From Acidobacteriota bacterium (GTDB lineage: Bacteria; Actinomycetota; Acidimicrobiia; Acidimicrobiales; RAAP-2), in assembly GCA_028873575.1 (NCBI GenBank), contig JAGWHY010000001.1, forward strand, positions 1 through 64,000: a DNA stretch of 64,000 nucleotides, written 5' to 3'. A program made the position numbers and the translations under genes. Below, in pieces: positions 1-10,341 of this stretch (its first letter is position 1; each line of letters begins with the position of its first letter). The notes under the pieces were generated by a model. That model saw only the letters and a list, made by a program, of their open reading frames with translations, made no database searches and was not told the origin of the DNA.

Positions 1-707
1 CCCACCATGAGTGACGCGAGTTGCGCCTCAGAGTCGGTGGGTTCGGCCGTGCCCACGACCCGGCCCTGTCGAATCACCGTGATGACGTCGGAGACCTCGC
101 GCACCTCGCGCAGTTTGTGCGAGATAAAGAGAATCGATTTCCCAGCCTCTTTTAGCGTGCGCATAATGCCAATGAGCGCGTCAATCTCCTGGGGGGTGAG
201 TCCCGCGGTCGGTTCGTCGAGGATGAGGAGCTGGGCGTCGGGGTTGAGCGCCTTAAGGATTTCCACGCGCTGTTGAATCCCCACGGGGAGCTCTTCGACG
301 ACGGCGTCAGGGTCAACCTCGAGGCCGAAGCGTCGCGAGGCCTCCTGAATGCTTTCGCGCGCACGCGCGCGATCGAGTCGGTCGAAGGTCTTGGTCGGTT
401 CGAAACCGAGCACCACGTTCTCGGCGACGCTGAAGACGGGTACCAGCATGAAGTGTTGATGGACCATGCCGATACCGCGACGTACGGCTTCGCCGGAGTT
501 CGCGAACGTGACCGGTTCGCCGTCGATAAGAATTTGGCCCTCGTCCGGGTGCAAGAGGCCAAAGAGCACGTTCATGAGGGTAGATTTGCCGGCCCCGTTT
601 TCACCAAGAAGACAGTGGATCTGCCCCGGCTCAACGGTGAGTGAGATGTGGTCGTTCGCGGTGAAGTTGCCGAATTTTTTGGTGATTCCCTGCAGTTCAA
701 CACGCAT
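1..707 (-). CDS. BMP-type nucleoside/sugar ABC transporter ATP-binding protein (3' part missing)
   Basis: The protein energises uptake by an ABC importer of the BMP/nucleoside or simple-sugar class. The reading frame starts at ATG 705-707 and stays open to the left window edge, giving about 235 residues of a protein that is usually about 500 residues with two ATPase domains, so only the first domain is seen. Visible motifs are Walker A GENGAGKST (residues 35-43), Q-loop region MVHQHFMLVP (81-90), signature-like LPVGIQQRVEI (140-150), Walker B LILDEP (161-166) and the switch His in FISHKL. The degenerate signature (PVG rather than SGG) is usual in this subfamily. It lies downstream of the binding-protein gene on the same strand, which supports the assignment. 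The permease genes would be expected beyond the left edge. Confidence 0.9.
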   Translation of the reverse strand, partial: MRVELQGITKKFGNFTANDHISLTVEPGQIHCLLGENGAGKSTLMNVLFGLLHPDEGQILIDGEPVTFANSGEAVRRGIGMVHQHFMLVPVFSVAENVVLGFEPTKTFDRLDRARARESIQEASRRFGLEVDPDAVVEELPVGIQQRVEILKALNPDAQLLILDEPTAGLTPQEIDALIGIMRTLKEAGKSILFISHKLREVREVSDVITVIRQGRVVGTAEPTDSEAQLASLMV

Positions 708-723
708 GAAGGAAAACTCTACT

Positions 724-765
724 CACGACGAAGGCCCGGACCTTTTGGTCCGGGCCTTCGTCGTG
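724..765 (-). terminator. Perfect 19-bp hairpin between binding-protein and ATPase genes
   Basis: Positions 724-742 and 747-765 are exact inverted repeats around a four-base loop. The hairpin lies between the stop of the binding-protein gene and the start of the ATPase gene on the minus strand. After the stem the minus strand has only a short T run, so it could act as a leaky terminator or an mRNA 3' stabiliser. Either would make more binding protein than transporter, a common arrangement for such operons. The effect is inferred. Confidence 0.75.
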
Positions 766-786
766 AACCGCACGAGGCGGTGAGAA

Positions 787-1893
787 TTACTTCGCGGGGT
801 AGCTATTCGGATTGACCGAAATCTTTCCCGAAATAATGCCGGCAGTGATCTTCGCGATGGTCTTCTTGAGTAACGCGGGGACCGCGATGCCGCCGTACTC
901 CAGCGCCGTGCCCTGGTTCTTCAAGGTACCGAGGTACGTACCGCCTTGGAAGGTCCCCTTGGCCGCCGCGAGCACCGCGTCACGCACCGAGGGCTCGACG
1001 CCCTTGGCGACGGTGCCGATGAGCCACTTGCAGTCGGCGGCGTCCGTGACGCAGCCGTTGGAGTCCACCCACAACACGGAGTGGCCCTTACCGGCCTGCT
1101 TCGCCGCGGCAATTGAACCGAGGCCCACCGAACCCGCGACGGGGAAGACGACGTCCGCCTTGGCCGCGAAGTCGGCGGCGGTAATGGTCTTACCGGCCGT
1201 TTGGTCCGTAAAGCTGTTGACGAAGGTGCCCTTACCGTCACACTTGGCCAGCGTGCAGGTTCCCGGAGCGGGCGTCCACCCGAGGACCTTGACGTGCTTG
1301 TGGTTCATCTTGTTGTAGTAGCGAACACCGGCGACGAAACCGTTCATGTAGATGGTCACGGGCGTGATGTTGATGCCACCGTACGTGGCCACGACACCGT
1401 GCTTGGAGCTCGCGGCCGCGAGGTAGCCACCGAGGAAGGCGCCCTGGTTCGTCATGTAGTTCAACGACAAGACGTTCGAGCCGGTCACGTTGGAGTCAAC
1501 GATCGCGAACTTTTGATTGGGGTTGGCCGTGGCCGCGGCCTGCGTGTCACTCTGCATCAAAAAGCCGACCGTCACGATGATGCCGCAGCCTTGACCGATG
1601 AAACTTTGGATGTTCGGCGCGTAGTCGGCTGACGAGGTTGACGAAAGATACGACGGCACAATGTCCGTGTCAATCTTCGCCGCGTCCAAGAGGCCGTTGT
1701 ACGCCGATTGGTTAAACGACTTGTCGTTAATGCCGCCGGTGTCGGTGACGACGCAGGCTTTGAACTGGCCGCTGGCCGACGCCGATAGGGCCGTCGCGCT
1801 CAGTCCGACCGTCATGGTGCCCAGCACCAACGACGCGGTACCGATCCACGTGCCTAGACGACGCGAGACGCGCGCCTTATCTCCCTTATGCAT
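787..1893 (-). CDS. BMP family ABC transporter substrate-binding protein
   Basis: This is an extracytoplasmic binding protein of the basic membrane protein (BMP/PnrA-like) family, which captures nucleosides or related small molecules for the adjacent ABC importer. The start chosen is ATG at 1891-1893, because GGGAGG (1901-1906 on the complement) sits seven bases upstream. An in-frame TTG at 1908 overlaps that site and is less likely. The N-terminus is a basic stretch followed by a hydrophobic segment and an AxA-like end (SASASG), a Sec signal peptide. No clear lipobox cysteine is seen. The mature protein opens with the family hallmark DTGGINDKSFNQ. At 368 residues it has normal family length. 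Ligand identity cannot be read from sequence. Confidence 0.92.
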   Translation of the reverse strand: MHKGDKARVSRRLGTWIGTASLVLGTMTVGLSATALSASASGQFKACVVTDTGGINDKSFNQSAYNGLLDAAKIDTDIVPSYLSSTSSADYAPNIQSFIGQGCGIIVTVGFLMQSDTQAAATANPNQKFAIVDSNVTGSNVLSLNYMTNQGAFLGGYLAAASSKHGVVATYGGINITPVTIYMNGFVAGVRYYNKMNHKHVKVLGWTPAPGTCTLAKCDGKGTFVNSFTDQTAGKTITAADFAAKADVVFPVAGSVGLGSIAAAKQAGKGHSVLWVDSNGCVTDAADCKWLIGTVAKGVEPSVRDAVLAAAKGTFQGGTYLGTLKNQGTALEYGGIAVPALLKKTIAKITAGIISGKISVNPNSYPAK

Positions 1894-2026
1894 TTGCAAC
1901 CCTCCCAAGGTTTGTTGGCGCCGGTCTCACCACCGACTTAGTCGTCACGAGCGCCACATTTTGTATACGAGCGACACTACTCCGCGTCGTCTGGTACCTC
2001 CGGCGGCGAGTTTCGTGGGCGTGAAC

Positions 2027-3460
2027 TCAGGCCGCGGCCCGACGCCCGACACCTCGGGGAACAGCTTGACCCACGGCAAAGGCGACGACCGTCACGAGCG
2101 CGGAGATCTCAAAGGCGCGCTGGTACCCCGCCACCAGGGCAAGCGCGGAGTGAGGATCGGTGAACGTGTTGGTGCGATCGATCGCGACGGTGCCCAAGAT
2201 GGCGAGCGCGAGTGAACCGCCCACTTGGCGAGCGGTGTTCAGCACGCCTGAGGCCAGGCCGGCGTCGGCGCGCTCCACGCCGGAGGTGGCCGCGGTCGCC
2301 AGAGAGGGAAAGAGAATTCCCATCGCGAAGGCGCACGTCACCGACGGGACGAGAATGTTGCCCCAGTACGAACTCGTGAGCTCAATCTTGGAGATCCAGT
2401 AAAAGCCGCCAGTCGCGAGCAACGTCCCCGCCGCGATGAGCGGTCGCACGCCGACGCGCGGCAAGATTCGCGAACTGATCTGGGCGCCCACGATGATGGC
2501 GATCGCCATCGGCAAAAACGCGAAGCCCGTGCGCACGGCGTCGTAGCGCAAGATGTACTGGTAGTAAAAAGTCAAGAAATACCACATCGCGAAGAAGGCA
2601 CCCCCGACGAGGAGCATCGCCAGATTGGCGGTTGCGAGGGCCCGAGAGTGAAAGATGCGAAAGGGCATAATCGGGTGTGAGGCGGCCCGAGATTCCCAGA
2701 ACAAGAACATGGCCAAACCAATGAGGCCACCAAGCATCCAAGTGAGTGACGTTGACGAGGTCCACCCCGACGACGTGGTCTGCACCACGCCGTAAATCAG
2801 GGCCGCCAAGGAACCCGTCACCAGAACCGCTCCGGTTACGTCAAGTTTTTTCGTGCCGTCTTGGTTGCGGAGTTCGTGGAGGTACATGAGTGCTCCCGCG
2901 CCCGCGGCCAGGCCGAAGGGAACGTTAATAAAGAAAATCCAACGCCACGACGCGTACCCCGTCAAAAGGCCACCCAACAGGGCACCCACCGCACCGCCGG
3001 CGCCCGCCACGGCACTCCACGCCCCGATGGCCTTGGGGAGGCGTGGACCGTGAAAGGTGGTGACGATAATGGTCAAGGTGGCGGGTGACAGGACCGCACC
3101 GCCAATCCCCTGCAGCGCGCGCACGGCCACCATTTGGCCACCGGTTACGGCGAAGCCGGCGCCGACGCTCGCGAGCACGAACACCGCCATGCCGAAGAGG
3201 TAGACACGACGGCGACCGAAGAGATCGGCCGCGCGGCCGCCGAGGAGGAGAAATCCCGCGAAGGTCAAGACGTAGGCGTTGACGACCCACTGCGCGCTCG
3301 AGAGCGAGAAGTGCAGATCTCGTTGCATTGACGGTAACGCCACGTTGACAATCGAGACGTCGAGCACGACCATGAACTGCGCCACGCAGGCGATGGTCAA
3401 AATCAGCCAGTCGGGCGTGTGTCGCGTGGGCGTGACGACAGGGGTCTGGGTCTCGGTCAT
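2027..3460 (-). CDS. MFS transporter, DHA2 (EmrB/QacA-like) family
   Basis: This is a 477-residue integral membrane exporter of the major facilitator superfamily, probably a proton-coupled drug or metabolite efflux pump with about 14 helices. Motif D1-like LDVSIVNVALPSMQRDL lies in the first helix, motif A GGRAADLFGRRRVY between helices 2 and 3, and the motif C region GPRL...GGAVGALLGG in helix 5. These are typical of the DHA2 group. Start ATG 3458-3460 follows an acidic/Thr-rich cytoplasmic N-terminus. It is divergent from ettA with about 70 bases between the starts. It is the first of three DHA2 exporters in this window. No regulator gene adjoins this copy. Confidence 0.9.
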   Translation of the reverse strand: MTETQTPVVTPTRHTPDWLILTIACVAQFMVVLDVSIVNVALPSMQRDLHFSLSSAQWVVNAYVLTFAGFLLLGGRAADLFGRRRVYLFGMAVFVLASVGAGFAVTGGQMVAVRALQGIGGAVLSPATLTIIVTTFHGPRLPKAIGAWSAVAGAGGAVGALLGGLLTGYASWRWIFFINVPFGLAAGAGALMYLHELRNQDGTKKLDVTGAVLVTGSLAALIYGVVQTTSSGWTSSTSLTWMLGGLIGLAMFLFWESRAASHPIMPFRIFHSRALATANLAMLLVGGAFFAMWYFLTFYYQYILRYDAVRTGFAFLPMAIAIIVGAQISSRILPRVGVRPLIAAGTLLATGGFYWISKIELTSSYWGNILVPSVTCAFAMGILFPSLATAATSGVERADAGLASGVLNTARQVGGSLALAILGTVAIDRTNTFTDPHSALALVAGYQRAFEISALVTVVAFAVGQAVPRGVGRRAAA

Positions 3461-3530
3461 GGGGCGAGTGTAACGGCGCGATGGCGCCGACTATCTCGTC
3501 GCGACGCCGTCATCGGTCACACTAGAGGGC

Positions 3531-5210
<1,680 letters not shown>

Positions 5211-5242
5211 TTCTTCACGTCGCGCGCGTCGCGCGGCGTAGT

Positions 5243-6016
5243 GTGCCAAGGGTGACTAGTGAGTTGGACGGGACCGACTATTCGTCGTACCTTCGCATTA
5301 ACGATCTGTTGAAACTCCAGATCCCGTTGAGCGTGGACGCGAAAGACGAGTTGCTGTTCATCGTGGTTCACCAGTCGTACGAACTGTGGTTCAAAGTAAT
5401 CATCGACGAACTTCGTCGCGCGATTCGTGAATTGGGCGACGACGCGCCATGGCGAGCAATCGCGCACCTTCGCCGGACCGTCGGCGTCGAGGACCTCTTG
5501 ATCGAACACCTCCGCGTGCTCGAGACGATGTCGCCCGAGGCGTTCCTCGAGTTTCGCGACCCACTGAACCCCGCGTCGGGTTTTCAATCGGTGCAGTTTC
5601 GCGCTATCGAGTTTCTGAGTGGGGCGGGGCGACCCGCGATGTTGCAATTTGAACTCTTCGACGTCGAGCAGCGCGCGTGGTTGGCGCGGACGGCGGCGGA
5701 AACGAATCTTTGGCGAGCTTTTGAGGACGCGCTTCGTCGAGAGTTCGTCGCGCCCGAGGTCGAGGTCCTCGAACTGCTTCGTTTGTTGTACGGCGATCAC
5801 GCGCGCGCGGCGCGCGGCGCGCTCCACGCGGTGGCCGAACTCTTGATGGACCACGACGAACGTCTCGCCATGTGGCGCCACCAACACGTGTTAATGGCCG
5901 GGCGACAGATCGGGCGTCGCCCGGGCACCGGCGGGAGTGCGGGTATGGCCTACCTCGAAACCACGCTCGCCAGTCGTCTGTATCCAGAACTTTGGGAAGT
6001 GAGGTCCGTCCTGTGA
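5243..6016 (+). CDS. kynA: Tryptophan 2,3-dioxygenase
   Basis: This heme enzyme opens the indole ring of L-tryptophan with O2 to give N-formylkynurenine, the first step of the kynurenine route. The distal His is in VVHQSYELWF (His43), the substrate-carboxylate Arg is in QSVQFRAIEF, and the proximal heme ligand is the second His in RHQHV (His215), followed by the conserved GTGGSAGMAYL. At 257 residues it is somewhat shorter than typical enzymes, mainly at the N-terminus. A GTG at 5243 is the assumed start; GTG 5252 is an alternative and neither has a strong ribosome site. The gene overlaps kynU by four bases (GTGA), showing translational coupling. Confidence 0.95.
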   Translation: MPRVTSELDGTDYSSYLRINDLLKLQIPLSVDAKDELLFIVVHQSYELWFKVIIDELRRAIRELGDDAPWRAIAHLRRTVGVEDLLIEHLRVLETMSPEAFLEFRDPLNPASGFQSVQFRAIEFLSGAGRPAMLQFELFDVEQRAWLARTAAETNLWRAFEDALRREFVAPEVEVLELLRLLYGDHARAARGALHAVAELLMDHDERLAMWRHQHVLMAGRQIGRRPGTGGSAGMAYLETTLASRLYPELWEVRSVL

Positions 6017-7242
6017 TTACCCGCGAGATTTGCCAACGGCTCGACGCCGAGGACGCCCTCGCGGAGCTTCGCGACGCCTTCACGCTCAACGACGGTGAGA
6101 TTTACCTCGACGGCAATTCACTCGGCCCGGTCTCGCGCGAGGCGCGACGTCGAGTTCTCGAAGTGCTCGACCAGCAGTGGGCGCACCGCCTCGTGCGAGG
6201 GTGGGGCGAGGGTTGGATGGCGCAGCCAACCCGTCTCGGCAATCGCGTCGGGCAACTGATTGGCGCCCGTGAGGGCGAGGTCCTGGTGGCCGACACGCTG
6301 ACCTTTTTGATCGCCAAGCTGGTCGGCGGCGCGCTTGATCTGCGACCGGATCGCCACGTGATTTTGACGGACCGTGCCAACTTTCATTCGGATCTCTACA
6401 TCATCGAGGCGGTGGCGCGACGGGCGTCTCGGCCCGTCACCGTTAAGGTCATCGACCGCGACAACCTCGAGCGCGAACTCAACGACGACGTGGCGCTGGT
6501 CGAACTAACGCACGTGGATTTTCGCACGGGCGAGGCCCTGGACCTGGCGGGCATTACCCGGGCCGTGCACGAGGTGGGGGCGCTCATGCTCTGGGACTTC
6601 GCGCACTCGACGGGCGCGGTACCCCTCGACGTGACGGCCGCGAACGTGGACTTCGCGGCGGGCTGTGGCTACAAGTACCTGAACGGTGGACCGGGCGCGC
6701 CGGCCTTCATCTACGTGCGCCAGGAGTTCCACGGCGTCTTAGAGAATCCACTGCCGGGCTGGCTCGGTCACGCGCGACCGTTTGAGTTCGAACTGGCGTA
6801 CGAAGCCGCGCCAGGTATTCAGGCCTGGGTGACGTCGTCGCCGTCGATCATCGCCCTCGCCGCCCTCGAGGGAGCGCTAGAGGTCTTTGCGCGCACGTCC
6901 ATGACCGCGTTGCGCGCGAAGAGCCTCGCGCTGACGGACCTCTTCATTGATCTCGTGAACGAGAAACTTGCCGGCGTCTTCGAGGTCGTCACGCCACTCG
7001 ATCATGATCGTCGCGGTAGTCAGGTTTCGCTACGTCACGGTGAGGCCTACGGCGTCGTCCAGGCGCTGATTGCGCAGGGCGTGATCGGTGATTTTCGCGC
7101 GCCCGACGTCGCGCGTTTCGGATTCGCGCCGCTCTACGTGCGCTTCGTGGACGTCTACGACGCGGTGGACCGGTTAGTTGACGTGATGTCGGCGGAGCGC
7201 TACCGCGATCCGAAGTTTCGAGTGCGCAACGCGGTCACCTGA
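6013..7242 (+). CDS. kynU: Kynureninase
   Basis: This PLP-dependent hydrolase cleaves L-kynurenine to anthranilate and alanine. The 409-residue protein shows the N-terminal substrate region YLDGNSLGP, the Asp-containing WDFAHSTGA stretch that contacts the PLP pyridine nitrogen, and the Schiff-base lysine in CGYKYLNGGPGAP (Lys221). Start GTG 6013 overlaps the kynA stop by four bases. The longer open frame that begins inside kynA has no family homology upstream of this point. Its 3' end is one base from the convergent purU stop. Kynurenine formamidase, the enzyme between KynA and KynU, is not in the window. Confidence 0.95.
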   Translation: MITREICQRLDAEDALAELRDAFTLNDGEIYLDGNSLGPVSREARRRVLEVLDQQWAHRLVRGWGEGWMAQPTRLGNRVGQLIGAREGEVLVADTLTFLIAKLVGGALDLRPDRHVILTDRANFHSDLYIIEAVARRASRPVTVKVIDRDNLERELNDDVALVELTHVDFRTGEALDLAGITRAVHEVGALMLWDFAHSTGAVPLDVTAANVDFAAGCGYKYLNGGPGAPAFIYVRQEFHGVLENPLPGWLGHARPFEFELAYEAAPGIQAWVTSSPSIIALAALEGALEVFARTSMTALRAKSLALTDLFIDLVNEKLAGVFEVVTPLDHDRRGSQVSLRHGEAYGVVQALIAQGVIGDFRAPDVARFGFAPLYVRFVDVYDAVDRLVDVMSAERYRDPKFRVRNAVT

Positions 7243-7243
7243 C

Positions 7244-8092
7244 CTACTGCGCGAAGATGACGGTGCGCGCGCCCACCAACATGACGCGGTCTTCGGCGAG
7301 TAAGGAGACCGCCCGCGCGAGAACGGTGCGTTCGATGTCGCGTCCGAGCGCGACCAGATCTTGCGGGCGACGAGCGTGCGAGACCCGCACGACGTCTTGT
7401 TCGATGATGGGGCCCTCGTCCAGTTCGCCCGTGACGAAATGTGCGGTAGCGCCAATGAGCTTGACCCCGCGCTCGTAGGCCTGGTGGTAGGGACGCGCGC
7501 CCTTGAAGCCCGGCAGGAACGAGTGGTGAATATTGACAATCTGGCCCGCGAATTCGTCGCAGAACTCGGAGGAGAGAATCTGCATGTAGCGCGCCAGCAC
7601 GATGAGGTCAACGTCAAATTCCTGGGCGATGTCGCGAACCCGCGCCTCGGCCTGGACCTTCGTCGTGGGCGTGACCGCGATTTCGTAAAAGGGAACGCCG
7701 TGGCGTTCGCTGAGCGCTCGACAGTCCCCGTGGTTGCTTACGACGGCGACGAGGTCGAGAGCCAGGTCGCCTTGTTCCGCGCGGTACAACAGATCGGCGA
7801 GGCAGTGATCGGCGCTCGAGACCATGACCAGGGCCCGGCGACGACGAGATTCGAGACGTAGGCCGACCACGGGCGCGTACTTCGCGACGCCTGCTTCGAG
7901 CTTCGCGCGCACCGCGTCGACGTCGCCCTGCTCAGTTTCGAAACGGGTGCGCATGCAGAACTGGCCGGTCACCGGATCGGTGAATTGATCATTTTCCAAG
8001 ATGTTGCCGCCGACCGCCACGATCGCTTCGCTCGTCGCGTGGACAATGCCGGGCGCGTCGGCGCAGCGCAGCGTCATCAGAAAGTTAAACAC
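7244..8092 (-). CDS. purU: Formyltetrahydrofolate deformylase
   Basis: PurU hydrolyses 10-formyl-tetrahydrofolate to formate and tetrahydrofolate, balancing one-carbon pools. The start is GTG 8090-8092: AAGGAG lies six bases upstream on the minus strand and the resulting 282 residues match the usual length. The frame extends further upstream but with low-complexity Arg-rich sequence that is not coding. An N-terminal ACT domain (about residues 5-75) is followed by the formyltransferase fold with NIHHSFLPGFKGARPYHQA and the His/Asp-containing GATAHFVTGELDEGPII, the active-site segment. It converges on kynU with a one-base gap. Formate is also made by tryptophan breakdown, but a functional link is speculative. 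Confidence 0.95.
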   Translation of the reverse strand: MFNFLMTLRCADAPGIVHATSEAIVAVGGNILENDQFTDPVTGQFCMRTRFETEQGDVDAVRAKLEAGVAKYAPVVGLRLESRRRRALVMVSSADHCLADLLYRAEQGDLALDLVAVVSNHGDCRALSERHGVPFYEIAVTPTTKVQAEARVRDIAQEFDVDLIVLARYMQILSSEFCDEFAGQIVNIHHSFLPGFKGARPYHQAYERGVKLIGATAHFVTGELDEGPIIEQDVVRVSHARRPQDLVALGRDIERTVLARAVSLLAEDRVMLVGARTVIFAQ

Positions 8093-8139
8093 CAGAGTCT
8101 CCTTCGTCGTCAGGCTAGAACAACCTCGGAGGTCGGTCG

Positions 8140-8760
8140 TTACGGGACGAGAGAATACGTGTTTTGAAGTTCGTCTTGGATCACCGTGGCGTCGGTGACG
8201 GTGGTGTCGACGACGAGCTCGTCGTCGAGGACTCGTCGCTGGTACTGCCAACCTTGTGGTAGTTGCAGTCGCTCGCCCAGGGTGGCCAGTGCGCGGTTGT
8301 TGATCGTGGGATCGACGCTGACGCAGTACGCCTGCAGGACGAAGCGTCGACCGTCGTCCGCGATGAGTTCGAAAATCTCCTGTCCGGCCTCGAACACAAA
8401 CATGGCGCCTCGTTGTACGCGTCGCTCTTGGTAGAAGTGCGGCGCGAGTAGACCGTCGAGTGCGAGGGTGGCCGCGTGTCGCATGGCGATCCCACCGAAG
8501 TCGCGAATTTCAGCGTCGACGACGTCGACTTTGGCCACGGCGTCAATCATCCAGTAGCGCGGACCATTCAAGATCGCGAGGGACGCGCCGTGGTCGCGCG
8601 CGATCATGACGGGATCGAGTCGTTGCCAGAGCGCGTCGGGACAGTCGTTGAGGGGAAATGAGTTAAAGACGTCAACGTGGACGGGCGTCGAGTCGTGCAC
8701 CAAGAGAACCTCGCCGTAGCGTTGGCCACGAAGTCCACTGAAAAGACGCGACGCGCACAC
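8140..8760 (-). CDS. Conserved protein of unknown function (RGQRYGEVLLV / LNDCP family)
   Basis: This is a 206-residue soluble protein without signal peptide or membrane segment. I recognise it as a conserved family found in actinobacteria and proteobacteria, recalled from motifs such as RGQRYGEVLLV, NSFPLNDCP, LNGPRYWMIDA and the C-terminal LVVDTTVTDATVIQDELQNTY. No biochemical function is known to me. The pattern of conserved Asp, Tyr and Trp residues and the repeated mention of a beta-rich core suggest a small single-domain fold, but no catalytic motif is evident. The GTG at 8760 is assumed as start. It lies 47 bases upstream of purU on the same strand, so co-transcription is possible. Confidence 0.75.
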   Translation of the reverse strand: MCASRLFSGLRGQRYGEVLLVHDSTPVHVDVFNSFPLNDCPDALWQRLDPVMIARDHGASLAILNGPRYWMIDAVAKVDVVDAEIRDFGGIAMRHAATLALDGLLAPHFYQERRVQRGAMFVFEAGQEIFELIADDGRRFVLQAYCVSVDPTINNRALATLGERLQLPQGWQYQRRVLDDELVVDTTVTDATVIQDELQNTYSLVP

Positions 8761-8845
8761 GAGTTACCCCCATTGACGACGTTGTCAACCTCAGTCCTAG
8801 CAGGTCGTAACGCGCGCCCGAGGCGTCGCAGTAATCGGAAGTTAC

Positions 8846-9700
8846 TTACCCGCGGTAGCTGTAAAAACCCTGACCGGACTTTCGTCCGAGAAGCCCCGCC
8901 TGAGTCATGCGCGACAGCAGGGGTGGCGGCGCCAAGTGGGGCTCTTTGAACTCCTCGTACAGCGACTCCGCGACCGCCAACGTGGTGTCGAGTCCGATGA
9001 GGTCAGTGAGGGCGAGTGGCCCGAGGGGGTGCGCGCACCCGACGATCATGCCCGTGTCAATGTCGTCGGCACTCGCGAAACCTGATTCGAGCATGCGGAT
9101 TGCCGAGAGTAGGTAAGGAATGAGGAGTGCGTTCACGACAAAGCCCGCGCGGTCCGGTGAGGTGATGACCTTCTTATTCAGTGACTCCGTCGCGTACGCC
9201 CGCGCCCTCGCGGTGGTGTCGGGACTCGTGAGCAGTGAGGAGATAACTTCCACGAGTTTGAGCACCGGAACGGGATTGAAGAAGTGAAGCCCAATCACCT
9301 GCTCGGGACGTTTCGTCGCCATCGCGAGCTTGATGATGGGTATCGATGAGGTGTTGGTCGCGAGAATTGCGTCGGGTCGGTCGAGTACGTCGTCCAGGCG
9401 TCGAAAGACCTCAACCTTGGTCGCCTCATCTTCGGCGACTGCCTCAATCACGATCTCGCTGTCGGTGAGCAGGCGAAAATCTTGATCGAAGATGAGATTG
9501 GCGCGGACACGGTCCGCTTCCTCTTCGGGGAGCTTGCCGCCGCTGACGGCTCGGCTGAGTGACTTTTCAATGCGCGCGCGTCCCGATTCGAGGGCGGCCG
9601 CGTCGCGTTCGATGACTACGACCTGCGCGCCGGCGCGCGCCGCCACCTCGGCGATACCCGAACCCATGAGTCCACAACCGACTACGCCAACTCGTTCCAC
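8846..9700 (-). CDS. 3-hydroxyacyl-CoA (3-hydroxybutyryl-CoA) dehydrogenase
   Basis: This enzyme interconverts 3-hydroxyacyl-CoA and 3-oxoacyl-CoA with NAD(P) in fatty acid or butyrate metabolism. The start is GTG 9698-9700, preceded by AGGAGG five bases upstream. It begins directly at the Rossmann motif VGVVGCGLMGSGIAEVAARAG, giving 284 residues, standard for the stand-alone family. The catalytic His is in GLHFFNPVPVLKLVEVI, and the C-terminal half has ALLIPYLLSAIRM and the IDTGM...HPLGPLALTDLIGLDT segment. The upstream open frame to 9862 overlaps the promoter region of ppa and is non-coding. It is transcribed divergently from ppa. Confidence 0.93.
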   Translation of the reverse strand: MERVGVVGCGLMGSGIAEVAARAGAQVVVIERDAAALESGRARIEKSLSRAVSGGKLPEEEADRVRANLIFDQDFRLLTDSEIVIEAVAEDEATKVEVFRRLDDVLDRPDAILATNTSSIPIIKLAMATKRPEQVIGLHFFNPVPVLKLVEVISSLLTSPDTTARARAYATESLNKKVITSPDRAGFVVNALLIPYLLSAIRMLESGFASADDIDTGMIVGCAHPLGPLALTDLIGLDTTLAVAESLYEEFKEPHLAPPPLLSRMTQAGLLGRKSGQGFYSYRG

Positions 9701-9773
9701 GGGGTCCTCCTGCTCGCTGCCCAACGGCTTGAAGCCTAGGTCGCGGAGGTTCGGAGAGAGGGCTCGAGGAGTT

Positions 9774-9787
9774 ACTCGCGAGTACTC
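9774..9787. promoter_or_regulatory. Overlapping palindromes in the divergent hbd-like/ppa promoter region
   Basis: Two perfect palindromes overlap here, ACTCGCGAGT (9774-9783) and GAGTACTC (9780-9787), followed by the AT-containing CGATACGATG that could include a -10 element for ppa. The position between two divergent genes suits an operator. No regulator can be named. Confidence 0.3.
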
Positions 9788-9842
9788 GATACGATGTTGC
9801 GCGAAGGCGGCCGACCAATGGCCGACGCGAAAGCGAGTAGTT

Positions 9843-10325
9843 ATGTCCGACGTCAACGTCATCGTGGAGATTCCTCGGGGGAGTCAAAATAAGTACGAGT
9901 ACGACCACGACACGCACACCATGAAACTCGATCGTCACCTGGTGGTGTCCATGGGCTACCCCGCGGAGTACGGCTTTATCCCGGACACCTTGGGCGGTGA
10001 CGGGGACCCCCTCGACGCGCTCGTCTTGACTGAGTTCCCGACCTTTCCGGGGGTACTCATCGAGGCGAAGATTTTGGGAATGTGCGTCATGACCGACGAA
10101 AAGGGTGAAGACGCGAAGTTGATCTGCGTGCCGAGTTACGACCCGAAGTGGAAGTCCGCCACGGACATCACCGACGTGCCCAAAGACGTGCTCGATCGCA
10201 TTAGCCACTTCTTTACGGTGTACAAGGACCTCGACGAGGGTAAGTGGGTCAAGGTCGAGAACTACGCCAACCGCGCCGCGGCGTTGGCCGAACTCGAGGC
10301 CTCGGTCGCCCGCTTTAAGGGCTAG
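9843..10325 (+). CDS. ppa: Inorganic pyrophosphatase (family I)
   Basis: This soluble enzyme hydrolyses pyrophosphate to two phosphates and pulls biosynthetic reactions forward. The 160-residue protein begins at ATG 9843; the open frame upstream overlaps the divergent dehydrogenase gene and has no pyrophosphatase homology. Family I landmarks are VIVEIPRGSQNKYEYD, the signature GDGDPLDALVL with three metal-binding aspartates, and the late KWVKVENY segment. Length and motifs match bacterial hexameric enzymes. The following membrane-protein gene begins 16 bases after its stop and may be co-transcribed. Confidence 0.96.
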   Translation: MSDVNVIVEIPRGSQNKYEYDHDTHTMKLDRHLVVSMGYPAEYGFIPDTLGGDGDPLDALVLTEFPTFPGVLIEAKILGMCVMTDEKGEDAKLICVPSYDPKWKSATDITDVPKDVLDRISHFFTVYKDLDEGKWVKVENYANRAAALAELEASVARFKG

Positions 10326-10341
10326 GCCCGCAAGGTCCGCG

